This document shows positions 1 through 13,447 of a stretch of DNA of 64,000 bases, one piece after another. Below the pieces are notes generated by a model. That model did no database searches and was not told the DNA's origin. It saw only the letters and a program-made list of their open reading frames with translations. Origin of the DNA: Ophiodon elongatus. Its lineage: Eukaryota; Chordata; Actinopteri; Perciformes; Hexagrammidae. Position numbers and translations under genes: made by a program. Within the stretch, counting starts at the first letter, position 1. Each line of letters begins with the position of its first letter. The DNA is taken from contig JACSYO010000570.1 of the NCBI GenBank assembly GCA_016806645.1, positions 5,082,501 to 5,146,500 of the forward strand, in the 5' to 3' direction.

Positions 1-44
1 CATTATTTAAATTGTTTAAAACTTCGGAGCGCAGCAAGCAGTCA

Positions 45-112
45 GTGTGTGTGTGTGTATGTATGTGTGTGTGTCTGTCTGTGTGTGTGTGTGTGCGGGT
101 GTGTCTGTTGGC
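45..112. repeat. TG microsatellite, interrupted
   Basis: TG units with TATG and CTGT interruptions. Confidence 0.9.
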
Positions 113-254
113 ATGTTAGCAGAACAGCTGCAGCAACTTACTGCCTTCACATTGTGGCCAACTATGGTCGTTGCAACATACGCGTCTCTCGAACACTCCT
201 AAGCTTCTTTTTTTTTGAGACAATCATTTTGTTCATCGTTTTTTCTTAAAGCAA

Positions 255-905
255 TATCCATCCATCCATCCATCCATTGGCATCCACTTATCCAGGTCGG
301 GTCGCGGTGGCAGCAGGCCCAGCAGGCCGACCCAGGCTCCCCTCTCACCCGCAACACGTTCCAGCTCGTTCTGGGGGATCCCGAGGCGTTCCCAGGCCAG
401 CTGGGAGATATAATCCCTCCAACGTGTCCTGGGGCCTCCTACCAGTTGGACGTGCCTGGCGGGAGGCGTCCAGGAGGAATCCTGATTAGATGCCCGAACC
501 ACCTCAGCTGACTCCTTTCGATACGAAGGAGTAGCGCCTCAACTCCAAGTTCCCTCCTGATGTCCGAGCTCCTTACCCTATCTCTAAGGCTGAGCCCGGC
601 CACCCTACGGAGAAAACTCATCTCCTTACCTTATCTCTAAGGCTGAGTCCGGCCACCCTACGGAGAAAACTCATCTCCTTACCTTATCTCTAAGGCTGAG
701 TCCGGCCACCCTACGGAGAAAACTCATTTCGTCCGCTTGTATCCGAGACCTCGTTCTTTCGGTGACGACCCAGAGTTCGTGACCATAGGTGAGGGTCGGA
801 ACGTAGACCGCCTGGTAAATTGAGAGCTTTGTCTTCCGGCTCAGCTCCCTCTTCACCAAGACGGTCCGGTGCAGCGCCTGTTTTACTGCTACTGCCACAC
901 TTTAG
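255..905 (-). mobile_element. Rex3/RTE-like LINE 3' end, decayed
   Basis: Minus-strand frames spell the C-terminal end of a non-LTR retrotransposon reverse-transcriptase ORF: TYGHELWVVTERTRSRIQAD, then SFLRRVAGLSLRDRVRSSDI, then SQLRWFGHLIRIPPGRLPPG and TRWRDYISQLAWERLGIPQN. The element ends at a short tandem GATG/GGAT tail (255-280), a feature I associate with Rex3 elements of fish. The pieces lie in different frames, so at least two frameshifts are present, and the 5' part of the element is absent, as expected for truncated LINE insertions. The family name is from recall; the reverse-transcriptase identity is firmer. Confidence 0.75.
569..727. repeat. three tandem 53-bp copies inside the LINE fragment
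   Basis: Units run 569-621, 622-674 and 675-727. Copies two and three look identical; the first differs at a few bases. Each unit encodes MSFLRRVAGLSLRD on the minus strand. Since 53 is not a multiple of three, the expansion itself breaks the reading frame. Confidence 0.9.
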
Positions 906-1437
906 AGGATGTTGGGTTAAGGTTGTTTTTTTGTTTGTTGCTGCAGCTTGCTTTCCGGGGGATTCCATAATTGCACTTTATGCAAGTCAACGTACTTTTG
1001 TGGTGGATGACGCCGATTACTTTGACGTATCAAAGTCCAAGATTACTCTCTAGGACTGCCCAAGTGTACTTAGTCCACAACTCAAAATATATTCTGCGTA
1101 CTACAGAAGACGACACACACATACAACTTTTCTGTCGACCAACTAATCCCTTCATTGACAAATCATTTGTTGTGTTCATCCGCTGCTGAAACTAGTCCCC
1201 TTGCAAATGTGCTATTTTCTCCTATAACGAAACGTCTGCTAAAAAAAACCCTACGATGCCCAGCTGTTTTAAGGAATAAGTGAAATGATGTGTTTGAGGC
1301 TGGGGCTGGGAAAGGGCAGTGCGAGTCAACACACTGTTGGGACTTTTCATGGCGTCTGAAGAATAGAATGAACTCATCCTCTCAGAAAAAATCTGTTTGT
1401 TTGTGAATGTTGTCAAAGTCAGTGTGAGAGTGTGTTA

Positions 1438-1461
1438 GTGTGTGTGTGTGTGTGTGTGTGA
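1438..1461. repeat. TG microsatellite
   Basis: About 12 uninterrupted units. Confidence 0.95.
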
Positions 1462-1931
1462 GACCCAGAGCAGCGTCTGTCCTACATCGTTCCCTTTGTG
1501 AGCCAAGTCTGATCTTATCAGCTCAAGATAAAGAGAAGAAGGCATTCAGCGCCCCTCAGCTCCTCGGTCTCTCCGTCGCTCTTTCTCCTCGTTTCATCCT
1601 TCATCCCCCCGCCCCCTCTCCTCAATCTCTGGAGTTCGTCTATTTTCCGTCTGTGTTCCCGTCAAAACTGTGAAGGACATTTGATGCAAACTTTTGAATA
1701 CACTAGCTTTGTTTCCACTCCAGTCTGATGTTCAACAACTCCGAGACGGACGGGGGCCTCAGCTGTCTTCTCTAATTGCTGTCGTGAGTTCAGTTAAACC
1801 GACTCCAGTCTCTTCGCGTCGACAAAAAGTGTCCGTTTCTTTGCTGATGCAGCTTTTTACCGAGTGTAAATCACACATGATGAAAGCAGATTCATTTTTT
1901 TTTGCTCCTGTTATTTGTCCTCATTAAAAAA

Positions 1932-1935
<4 letters not shown>

Positions 1936-1979
<44 letters not shown>
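1936..1979. repeat. TG microsatellite
   Basis: About 22 uninterrupted units. Confidence 0.95.
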
Positions 1980-1980
<1 letters not shown>

Positions 1981-2275
1981 GAGCAGCAGCAGGATGCATC
2001 ATCAGCTCTTTGGCAGATCTTTGACAAGAGAACCAGGTTGCGTCTCTCACTTCTGTCCGTCCCCCCCCCATTTTGATGTGGTCGTCTCTTTCCCGTCGTC
2101 CCCTCCCATGTTGTCCCTCCGTCGTATTCTCGTCTCCTCGGGCTCCTCCTCTATAGATCTCCTTCTTCTCAGTGCTCACCGTCTTTCTCACGCCCGCGCC
2201 AACAGATGGGTCGCAGCTATTGTTTCCCACCGCAAACAAGGCCAGTTTATTAGGGCTCTGACAGCAGTTATGACG

Positions 2276-2278
<3 letters not shown>

Positions 2279-2322
<44 letters not shown>
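2279..2322. repeat. GT microsatellite
   Basis: About 22 units, facing the CA tract at 2475 in inverted orientation. Confidence 0.95.
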
Positions 2323-2324
<2 letters not shown>

Positions 2325-2471
2325 CTGCGCGCCTCTTGGAACTTCCACAGCATTATCAGCACGCAGGTCCAACACTGAAACAGGCTCAAAGCAACAGCTC
2401 TCATCAAATACTAAACCTCCACTGGAGGATCCAGCACCACTGTCACTGGCAGAGAGTACTGATGAGGAGAG

Positions 2472-2474
<3 letters not shown>

Positions 2475-2531
<57 letters not shown>
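2475..2531. repeat. CA microsatellite
   Basis: About 28 units, complementary to the GT tract 150 bp upstream. Confidence 0.95.
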
Positions 2532-2533
<2 letters not shown>

Positions 2534-3320
2534 CTTAAGCATGTCTTAGCAGCTCTGTCTGAATATTAACACTGTGTGTCCCACTGGCTCTGCTGTTTCC
2601 TTCTCTGTGAATGGGACAGGCTCGGAGCCAGAGCGTAACATTGCACTCCCTTCAAACACAACAAGTCCCTGTCTCTGTGCCTAGTCTTCACCCCTCCCCC
2701 CACCCTCACCCCCCACCCCCCCTCTAAAAACCAAAAGGTTCAGTGCTGTTCGCAAGTGTCCGATTTAGCGATTTTAAAAGCTTCTACAAATAAACAGATT
2801 GAGAGGCTAAGCATTTTATACTTAAAAAAAATGTATTGCAGGAATTGCAATGCACCCCTTGCCCCCCTTTCTTTGCGACCCTAATGGTTGAATCCAGTGA
2901 CTGCCTATATGTACTGGGGCCAGAATTGTGTACTATGCCCCCAAGTATAGAAATACCAAACTGTGTTTGAGATAAATTAGAAAGTATTTTTGTCCACCAG
3001 AGAGCGCTGACAAGAAGACACTGTGAAACACTAGCTCGTTACTCAGTCGCTTTGTTTGTATCCTCCAAGTATCGATATCACTTTGGACTCAAACATCCAG
3101 CAGCGGTAGGACTGTACTCAAGAGCACGCACGTTTGAGACTTCCTCCGGCTGAGCTGGCAGATGTCTTGCTGATGATTCAAGGACGAGGCTTCAAAATGA
3201 CTTCGCAAAAACCCGGAGTATTGATGAGATCTGGAATTAACGGTTCTGCTATCGGTACTTTAGAAGTTACCGAGTGAGATATCCTCGTCTCAAACCTCCT
3301 TTCTCTTTGTGCTTCACTCT

Positions 3321-3362
3321 GACACACACACTCACACACACACACACTCACACACACACACA

Positions 3363-3429
<67 letters not shown>
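3321..3429. repeat. CA microsatellite with CT interruptions
   Basis: Over 100 bp; the first half is broken by ACTC units and the second half is pure. Confidence 0.95.
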
Positions 3430-3430
<1 letters not shown>

Positions 3431-5062
3431 GACTCAGTACAGCATGAGACACACATTATGGCAGAGAGAAGAAAAAAAGATTCAAAGTGTGGCTACATTT
3501 TACTCGAGTAGATGCTGAGAACGTTCGTTGTCACAAACAAACAATAAAAGCCTCACAAGTTTAAGGGAGGAAACAGCAGCAGTTTAGCAGCAGCATCTGG
3601 CCAACAAGCATCAATGTGCAGAAATGCTCAGTGTTCTCCCGTTTGTGGAGCAGCTGAATTAATTGTCTTTTTTTTCTCACAAAATAATCAAAAAGAAGCG
3701 ATTAGAGTACAAGTATGGATAAAACCCTAATGATACCCATCCATACTTACACATATATATATATATATACATCATCGCAGACGGTCCCGAATCCTGTCTT
3801 AATGAGTTAACAGTTCCCAACAACACCATCAGAAACCATGTGTTTGTTTCGTGGCTCAGGAGGGGAAGGAGAGGCAGTGATGGGTGATGGGCTTCATAAT
3901 ACAGGGGGCACGGGAGGCTGCACGCTTGACTTCCATAAATATTTTCAATAATTGAGAAAATGCAAAGCAAAGGGGAAAGCCAGGCCGGAGAGGAGGTCGA
4001 GCTTGTTGTTCCTTCGTGCCGACGCATCGGCGGAGCCTCCTGTTGTCTTTACTCGTTGAGGAATCTCACAAACACAGACTGCACTCTCCCTCTAATCTGC
4101 TGTTTGCAAAGACTTCCACCAGTACATCCTCACCAGTACACAGAACATGGAGCTTTCAGCCTCGAAAAAGGGCTTTTTATTTAGTCAACCATGTACTTAT
4201 GTAACATTCTTTTCACTCTAATCCCATGCTGTAAAAAAGAAACCAATAAAAACAAAGCATCCTTTAAAAAAATGAGATGAATTGGATTAGCTTCCTTCCA
4301 CTTAGATGTGTGCTCAGTTAGCTGGTACGTTACGTTGCAACTAGTCACTGATGTGGTTGAGCCTCAATGACTCACTGGAATCTGCTGAGGAGGAAGAGGA
4401 GAGGGGGAAAGTCAAAAGAATTTGTTTGTTTGTGTCGTGAAGCTTCATGCGAGCCCAAAGTTCTCGGATTGTTCCATTGCGGTGGCAGATGGAGTTCCAG
4501 TAGTTCTTGCATCGTGTTTGGGCCGTGGGGTCTGCACACATGTACGGTGGAGGCTTCGCACGAAGGGACGAGTATTTTAGTCTGGCATTCCAAAGCAAAT
4601 ACTACTGTGCCACAGTGTAGGACGATGGGGCCATTTACGCCGCGAAACGTGGCAAAATGACAACTTAAACAGCGTTTACAGCATCTAGATAACTTTATTT
4701 ATTACTGCTGAACGACCCCCCACCCCACACACACACACAGACACACAAACACATCAGCATGCGTTGTTGTGTGTCCATGTGTGTGCACCATCCAACATAT
4801 TGACGCAGTTTCTTCCACTTTTGTTGAGTTGATCCACCTTTATGTCGCGGAGCTTCCGCTCGCATGTTTAGACTCTCCGCAGCTCATCTGTCTTACACGT
4901 ATGCAGATGCTGTTCCTCTGTAACAAAACGTGGGCGGCACGCACGCGCTCGCAAACCCGATGAAACGGTTCCCTGAAAGTCCCAAATAACGCTGAGGATT
5001 ACTTCAGGAAGAACATAATGAAGGCTTCTGTTATCTTTGCAGGAGCTGCCCAAGACTCCTTT

Positions 5063-5064
<2 letters not shown>

Positions 5065-5134
<70 letters not shown>
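5065..5134. repeat. GA microsatellite
   Basis: About 35 uninterrupted GA units. Confidence 0.97.
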
Positions 5135-5137
<3 letters not shown>

Positions 5138-5555
5138 TTGAATCAGCTCAAACCACTTTTTACGAAAGCTGCTAATTTTGATTCAACAAAAGGAATAATG
5201 AGGTTTGGTGAGAGAGTAGCTTGTCCAAATCTCACCGGCATGAGGCCGACTGTTAACTCGCAAATTGTTCTTTTAAAATAATCTTTCACAGGAAAAATGC
5301 AGTTTCCGCTCGTTTCATGCATACAGTGTCTTTGCATCCAAAAGTAGGTTTACTTATTTATTTTAGGTTTCGTTCGTTTGGGCCGCGCAGTTTGTGAAGG
5401 GATTTAGCATCTCCTTCACGGGTGACAGCCAAAGTCCGGTCCAGTAGTAAATCCTATTGCTGTCACATCATGGACAGATTTATAATTAGTGTTGTTATTG
5501 TGGACAGGGAACTCTTTTGGATTGTTCAGTCACTTTCCATCTCTCTTTCACCGTC

Positions 5556-5556
<1 letters not shown>

Positions 5557-5587
<31 letters not shown>
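5557..5587. repeat. TG microsatellite
   Basis: About 15 units. Confidence 0.95.
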
Positions 5588-5589
<2 letters not shown>

Positions 5590-6392
5590 CCACGCTATAG
5601 CCACACTGGAGTTTGATGGATGGGAGTCAGCGAGCTTATTGTAGCAACGGAGCGTCGCTACCAAACACAGCTAACGTTTGCTACTCTGCAAACGTTTGCC
5701 AAGTCAGCTCTGTGCTGTTTTCATGTACACACAAACACACACACACACAGCATGACAGCGATGTGTACCGGAAAGGCTCTGGCATTTTGTTCATTTTTGC
5801 ACAACTGCCAAAAACCAATATGTCGTTGTTTGTCTAATAAATGGATCAACTCATCAGCCCACCACTAGACATAACCATGAATAGCAATTGATACATCAAT
5901 AACATTTGATGAAGTTGATCTTTTCCTACTGCTATGCGTCAAGCCAGTTGACTTTAAAACAGGCTATCGACGCGCTAGCACAGCGTAGCTTGGCTGCTGT
6001 GTGTTAAATTGAATTGAATACATTTGATATTTTGTTTTATAGCGCTCTTCTTTTGGCATAGGCCGAGATGAACGAAAGTGGGCCCGACCAGCCTCCGGGT
6101 GGGCAGCGGAGACGTCTCCCTGTTCAGCTCAGTACTTCTCAGGCTTTCTCACCGTATCGTTGAGGTTCTCCCCCGGCGCACCGGTTTCACTCCTAGCTGT
6201 ATTGGAGTCGTTTATACTTTGCTGCGGACGTAAACCCAACACCTACTGATTTTGCTGCTTCATAATAAAAGCTTTAAAAGGCCTTTTATTGTGGAGAAGT
6301 TACAGGAAATTAAATAAGTAGATTAACGAATTATCACAAACTGACTTGTTGCTTTAAATGGGGAAAACAAATTTAATCTGGAATAATCTGTT

Positions 6393-6393
<1 letters not shown>

Positions 6394-6457
<64 letters not shown>
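6394..6457. repeat. CA microsatellite
   Basis: About 32 units followed by short related blocks to 6482. Confidence 0.97.
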
Positions 6458-6461
<4 letters not shown>

Positions 6462-6596
6462 CACACACAAATCACACACACATTCACAGGTTACTCTGCC
6501 TCTCTCTAATCCTGTCAGTCCATTGGCTTTCCTCTCCACTGGAATGAAAAAATGCATCACCATAGAGACCGCATCAATGGCCTATTAGCATGAGAG

Positions 6597-6805
6597 GTGA
6601 GCTGAGGAGACGAGGGGAGAAGGAAGGAGAGAGAAAGAGAGTGAAAGAGAGAGAGAGTGCAGAGTTTAGGATGGACGCAGTGGGAAAAAAAGAGATACCG
6701 AGGGAGGAAGGGAGCAAAAGAATGGGCTGGAGGGAAAGGGATGAATGAATGGAGAGTGTGTTTGAGAGCAGGGTGGAAGGAGGGGAGGGAGGGGGGAGTG
6801 GGAAA
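6597..6805. repeat. purine-rich (GGGAGA/GGA) tract
   Basis: About 200 bp of mostly A and G on the + strand, with GAGAGAGAG and GGAGGGGAGGGAGGGGGG blocks. The minus-strand frame inside is low-complexity Ser/Pro/Phe. Confidence 0.8.
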
Positions 6806-8109
6806 GTTTAAAAAGATGTGATACATTGGCTCTTTCTCTGTTTAGTCAAGGAGGAGGGTTTATTGCCATGGATAACTCTGCTCCCCTTGCCACTGTCTGT
6901 CTCACTTCACTGGTTCAACCGATTTTTTTTTCTTTTTGCTAAAAATCTATTGGAGAGTCGGGTACTGAAGATCTGTTTACCGCAGTCTTGAAATAAAAAA
7001 GCCTCATTGTTGTGCACTATAGTTAGCGTCAATATTGACCAGTATTCATCAGATTTTGGCCACCAGGGGTGAAACAAACCAGTGTTTTGCCCCCCCCCCC
7101 CCTCTCCCCCCTGAGTGTCTTAATGGATCAAACATGGATTTCCTCGAAAAGCTTCCAATTCAAGGTTATGGTGCAATTTCTAAACCCTTAGTGAGGCCCT
7201 GAAAGCCTTCAGGGTCTTACAATTTATGACCAATTTATGATCAATAAATTGCTTCGTCGGTACAGGAAGTGACTCAAGAAATAGACGGTAAGGACGAGGT
7301 CGCGGGCTTCGTTGTTAATCGCGTTGAAGGTTATGAGGAGGATTCTTCTTATTTTTGAGCGCACCTAAAGGAACAGTGTGGGAGGATTTAGTGGGGAGCC
7401 TTTTCGTGTTTTTACGTTATCTGAAGGTGGGGATGCGTTCCGAAACCCAAAATATTAAACAGGCCCCAGTGCTAAATAATTAAAGATCGTAGGATTGATA
7501 AGCCCCGACGTTACTGGTGCTTTGTATTAGTACTTTTTAATATTTGGGTCTAATTTGTTATTGTGCGCATCTGCTCTGCTATGTGGGGAAGTTAACCAGG
7601 TGAAGTGAAGGATAGTCAAATTTTTCGGCAACGGTACGCAGTAAAAATATTTGCAAGGAAAGAGCCAATACTTTATCAATAAATCCTCGGACATGTAAAC
7701 AAAAGTGAAACCTAATTCAATCGGCTCTATCTGCAGTCTGTCATCCACCTCTGCTTTGTTAACACAAGCACAACATGCTCGTACACTTTAGGAAAGAGGA
7801 CAGGAGGAATGACTGATACTGACGGATGACTGTGTTCTTCATTCTTTATAAACTTAACTCATAAATGTTTCCTGTGAGGTATTATTGACTTTATATGGTG
7901 ACTGTGCTGTTGTAAAGATAACTGTTGCAGGTCAAGAAACAATATTTAGATATATATTATAAATAACTTCTAATCCCATTCTGAATGTATTTGTTTTTAA
8001 AAACATAATTTAGTCATGTAGAAAAGCAGAGTATTGATAAGAGTAGCTCCTAGTTGTACTAAAATCCTATCTTAATTATCCATACCTGAAGTCCACCGTT
8101 CGCTTGGAA

Positions 8110-8605
8110 AGGGAGGGGCTGAGCTGAGGGACTTGTAGTTGGTTGCAACATGCCACTAAAACTCACTTCTTCATTGCTTGTGCACATACATTTTGGTATC
8201 TGGAATGTCTACCAACCCACAAACTGTGAAACAGGACGATCCAGTCAGTTTGTTTGTCGGCTGCCTTGATCAGAAAACGTGGGCTTCAACGGGCCAATCG
8301 GATGTGGGTCCCCTTAACTACGTCACGTTTAGGTTCATTAGGATATACCGACACCTTCCCATCTGTGTATCTCCAACCATGGCGTGAGAACTATGTTGCC
8401 AATCAGAGCAGATTGGGCTATTTACGAGAAGGGCTCTTAAAGAGACAGGCGCTAAAACGGCACGTTTAATACAGAGGGTTATTACAGGTATATCAGATTG
8501 ACGGTAATAATGTGTATTTTTTTCAACATTAAAGCATGTAAACATGTTCTACTAGAACCCCAAAAACACATGTATGAACCTGTGCATGACGTGTCCCCCT
8601 TTAAG
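8110..8605 (+). repeat. dispersed repeat family 3, copy 1
   Basis: It shares ordered blocks with 53385-53835: CTTGTGC-CATACATTT, ACCAACCCACAAACT, CAGTCAGTTTGTTTGT, GGGCTCTTAAAGAGACAGGC, CATTAAAGCATGTAAACATG and GTGTCCCC-TTTAA at the end. The short open frames inside are not conserved between the copies. Confidence 0.75.
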
Positions 8606-9585
8606 CCTCCGTACTGAATTGGAGTTATTTAGTCACAGCAGACCACGGTGAAAGACGTGCTGTATCTATTCGGGTCTTCGGTGACGGAAAGGTGAGGAAT
8701 CTGCCGACAGCCCGGGCTATTTAGGAGCTGACATACTGTAGCTGTGGGTCACACCAGCGAACAGGACTTGACTCTGGTTCGTCTTCGAAGACAGACACCG
8801 GATACACTTGACCTGTGACCTCCGCGGCGTATTTGACATGTTCTATTAGGGTCAAGGCCATATGTGACTGAGTGATGGTCTTGTGTCACCGATACAGTGG
8901 GATAAACCAGCTCTCCGCTGCATTCTTCTCTGAACGGGTCCACTGAATGTTTCTCGGACTGTGTTGTCACGTCCCTGCAGGAGGCCTGAAGGTCTGACGT
9001 CTCTATTCCTGCACTTCCATTGATCCAGTGATTGAGTGCAGCCGGGCTATATGCAGACCTCTCTGTGCTGCATGCAACTCATGACTCAGAGGTCTGACAT
9101 GCTGTTAATTTGGTTTAGCATGACAAAGTATGAACTGTGATGTTTTTATTTCTCGCATTGAACACATCGGTTAAACATGATTGATTGGAACTCTCCATTT
9201 CCATTTCTACCCTTTTTAATTCAGTGTAGCAAAGGTCTCTGCATTCTTCGAACAAACACATTGCACAAGTGTTGTCCAGCGGCCCCAGAAGCCGAACCCC
9301 TTCTACCTGTTCTGAGCCTGCCTTCCCAAAATCCTCTACGAGTGCTCGTGGTCTTTTCTGGGCTTATTGCCTCAACGCAATAGATTGTAAGAATGGCGTT
9401 CGTACTTTCGTACACACTCGAGGGCATTCACGCTCGGTCGTAGCACCCAAATGTTATCAGACGATTATCTGCACTTCCATAGATTGAGAGAAAAGAGGTC
9501 TGCAACCCAAAAAAATAAGCTTTCCGTCACAATTGTGCAAATTAGATGTGAGTGAAGCAAGAGCTGTAACATAACCGGTGAGCAG

Positions 9586-10132
9586 CAAACTCCGGTTCTG
9601 AAAGGCGAAGCCAATACGGAGGTGCCGTAAACTTGCATTCTCTCTAATGGCCATCAGGGGGCAACCCTACTCCTCTCTTGATTTATTACCTCCGTAAACA
9701 TTGTAAACATAAGTTTATGGTCTCAATCTCTAGTTTCAAGTCTTCAATACAGCATGATGTTCATTTAGTAAATTATGGTCAATTTAGAGTCAAATAGACC
9801 ATAAAGCAGGGTATGCTTTAGGGCGGGCCTACCTTGTGATTGACAGGTTGCTACCCATCCTTGTCTGGTCTGTGAGTTGTCTGTGTTTTCTTCTTAATAC
9901 TAGAACCCTTTCAGTGGGTTTTCACTTCATGAAAGTCAATTGCAACATTTTGGATGCATAAAAGTGTTCGGATAGTACTTCGCTCCGCCCTCTCGTGTCA
10001 CTTCTGGTTGCAAAAAAACAAGATGGCGACGGCCAAAATGCCGCACTTAAGGCTTAAAAACTGTAGTCCACAAACCAATGGGTTGCGTCATGGTGACCAC
10101 ATCCACTTCTTATACAGTCAATGGTTCTGTCT
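9586..10132 (+). repeat. dispersed repeat family 1, copy A
   Basis: It begins ACTCCGGTTCTGAAA and ends CACTTCTTATACAGTC. Internal landmarks shared with the other copies are CAGTAAACATTGTAAACAT-like text, AGTTTCAAGTCTTC, ACAGCATGATGTTCATTTAG and GACCATAAAGCAG. It carries CCATCAGGGGGCAAC at 9651 and a YY1-like AAGATGGCGAC at about 10020. Compared with copies C and D it lacks about 45 bp after the CAGGGGGC motif. Confidence 0.8.
9651..9665 (+). promoter_or_regulatory. CTCF-core-like motif in repeat copy A
   Basis: CCATCAGGGGGCAAC resembles the known CTCF core (CCASYAGRKGGC). Motif match only. Confidence 0.3.
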
Positions 10133-13100
10133 GATGTGAGAGTGATGACTGGAAAATGTGGCTGAAACACTACTGGTGTAGAAAGGTTTTTAGGACCTTT
10201 TAGAATGAAAAATATTTTAAACCTAATGTTTGCTTCTCCGAAATATATTTTGGTATGGGAAAATGATCTGGTCAGTAGTCCAGTAGAGATTTAGTAACAT
10301 TGTTCCATCGAGTTGGGCGACTCAGGAGAAAAGGATAAAAAAAATGGTCAAACTCAAAGTAGCCACTACATTTCCAAGAATGCAACTACTTGTGTGCTTC
10401 TGTTAGACCCTCCCTTAATGCCAACATCTTTCCAACTTCACCACCCAACACAATGTTCTGTTGTAAATGTTTAGTCTCCAGGCTCAAGCTCTGATATCCC
10501 CAATCAGGGTTTATTTGTTTTTGTGGGGGTTTCATTTATTCAGTATGGTATGTTTTCTTCTTTGGTAACTGATGGTAACATCTACATCCGAAAGACTAAA
10601 TAGCTAACAACCCTCCACATAATCCATGACTGATGGCGCTAGCAAGTCAGAATATCTATTTTAGGAAAGGGCAGAGAGGCGTTCCCTCCCCGACGACCCC
10701 CCAACTGCAGACCCCCACCCAGCTGCTCCACATTTAGCCCTGGCTCCAGTGAAGGGGTGCTACCAGCCACTGTCACTGTCCGTCTCGACGCCGGTTCACT
10801 TTCTCCCTAACAGAAGTGGTCGAGCAAGCCAAGCAGCTGCTCACTCAGTCAGAGCAGTCCGTGGAGGAAGTGGACACTTCAAGAATCCGACCCCAAAAAA
10901 ACCGCTTCCAAACGACGCGTTCCTCTTTCAGGCGGAGGTGCCGGTTTCAGCCGAGATGACCCGAGGCTCGTAAGTTTCAGAGGGGTTGGTTGGTGGAGCA
11001 GCGGCGGCCAAAGATTGCGGCAGGTTAAAGACTTCCTCTTTCTCCACCATCAGGATGTATCACCTCTGAAGCCAGTTCACCAGTTAAAGTACAGATGCTC
11101 GTGATCGAGAGGATTAGCCTGCCTCTATAGCCCATCTGTTTGAACTACCGTTCAACCCTTTGGGCCTCTCTTCCCACTCGGCTGAAGGACCAGCTTTAGC
11201 TCTTAGCGCCATCCGCTAGATTCATTCATTATTTGGAGCCTCTCTTGTCACAAGAAGCTTGTATGTGTCGCTGTTAAACCTAGCGTCCCATCGGAGGGAG
11301 TTTCTAGCTCGTGGGGTGACGGGGCACTTTGTTCCTTTGCTGCCTCTCGAGCTGCTGGTGTATTTCTAGAGGACTGGTGACGCGTAGAAAAGCTCTTTGT
11401 AGACTTTCCTTTTTTGGGGGGAGAGGGTGTTATTGTAAAAGTGTGCGTATGTGGTGTGTGATGGGGGTGTTTCATATCTCTGCGATTGCTTATTTCACTG
11501 TGCTGTTTGATGAATTCAGCATGTTCTGTCAGTGCAAGCGCTGCAGTGTCTTTTTTTGTCCTTGAATGCCCCATTTGTGAAACGTAAATGAGCACAACAT
11601 GACGCGTAAATATATCCCAGCACCCTCAGCATTGTGGGATATTGACCGGTTTCCTATGAGCCCGCCATCTGCGGTTTCGTGTGATGTTCAAAGTCCACGT
11701 GTACGTCGTCTCGAGGCGACCGTCGTAAGGAATGTAGCCGAACAAGTTATTTGTGTGACGTCCCCCCACCCCCCTCCTCGCAGAGCTGCATTGTCGACTC
11801 GGCATCCGTCTGCATGTCACCTGTTGTCGGCCAGTTCGCCCAGCAACAATGACATCATGGGACAACAGAAGCGGCGCAGGTCAACAACACAGAGTTCCAC
11901 ATTGTTCAGATCGGGCTAACTAAAGGTGGACTGATCTTTTAAGGTGGAACAGCTATCCTCCTGTCAGCTTTTTTAAAATACTGAATATTACTTTAAACTG
12001 TTTAAATACTAGCATCCATAAATGAATGGAGTAGTTGTTTTTTTTTTTATTACAAAATACCTCGCGAGTTATCGGAACTCGATCCAGAAGAGGAGCAGCT
12101 ATCGGAACCCGATCCCAACAAAGACGGGCTGATAATGTTTCCTATCTGGCGTCGACGTTTGGAATGTGTGCACATGTCGGCTTTTATCAAGGAGACCACA
12201 AGTCCCCGATGGAGCATATTTCCTCAGCTCTTAAAATGAAGGTCGACCACACGCTTTCCCTTCCCCACATCCCCCGCCGCGTAGCGAATCACCTGCAGCG
12301 CCGACGTGATGACGTCACAGTTGACCTAAGGAGGAACTATGTCCTACCAGATGGAATTGCTCACACAAGAGATTAAAGTAAAAAAACGGAGCTGGCAGAC
12401 GTGAAACCAGATCCGAGGTCGCGTTAGACTTCTTTTATCTGAGATCTGCGGAAATGTTAAGGTTTTGCTTCTCGCGCCGTGGTTTCAGGGCCGAGTCTGA
12501 ACTCTCATGTAAAATGATCTCGGTGTAGCTGGAAACGTCCCTTAGGAATTACGGGGGGGGACAAAGGCTGCCTTTTGTTCGCACTGTATTCTGGTCGGTG
12601 TTGCCTTGCAGGCAGCAGTAGGAAGCTTTCTGTCTCGTTCTCACACCCCGTGTGTCGCCAGGGAAGGAGATGCACCGGTGTGATCTCCTCCGCCTCCCTC
12701 TCTTGGTGCACCTGTCGGCCACTCGATAAGGAACTCATTTGCTATGCAGGCCCGCCCCCCCCCCTCTTCCCCCCGAGACGCGCCCACGTCGGTGTCTTTG
12801 TGGTTACCCTGCGGGGAACAGGGTCTTCACTGTGTGTACAAGGACGCTTTGACAGAAACAGGTGTGAGCTCAGCCGCGAGCTGGCTGTCACCTGATCGTC
12901 CCGGTCCTGTTTTGTGTTCCGGCGTTTGTCCGCGTCATCGGGGTAATATCATACGATCGTCCGAGGAAAGGAGGGAAAAACCGACCCACGGTGTCTTATT
13001 TTTGCACCGGCTGGCTACTTATCTCTGCTTTCTTACCTTCACCAAAAAAAGATAAACATACTGCTACAACTTGCTTTAAAAGATTTATTCATCTTGTCAT

Positions 13101-13447
13101 TTTGTTTTGCCAATTTAACGGTTTCTGATGAAGTCAGTGAATAACTAACCTGTAAAGCGCGATTCAAAGCGTGCACGAATGGGGCAGATTTTGACATTTG
13201 CCGTGTAACGCACACAAGAGCAAAGATTTATTTGTTCACATCTGACAAGGAGTCGCCTACAGGCCGTGATGTTTCAGTAAAAAGGACATTTACACACAGA
13301 CCGGCACGTGCTGTTGGTGGCCACGTTGGGAAGTTTGAACATATTGCCAGAAGCCTTTTAAGCTTTGTTTAATACTCATGCCACTCAGAGGAAATTGGTC
13401 ATCATACATTCAGGCGGTCAGGATGCATTAAACATGGGGTGCTGCAG

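Noticed and set aside
1892..2569. Open frames of 171 and 209 codons on opposite strands
   Set aside because: Both run through GT/CA microsatellites and give Cys-Val or His-Thr runs; no domain or splice support outside the repeats.
5197..5205. ATGAGGT as the canonical Mena first exon end
   Set aside because: The following GTTTGG is a poor donor and the context is an AT-rich repeat flank without CpG or 5' UTR character.
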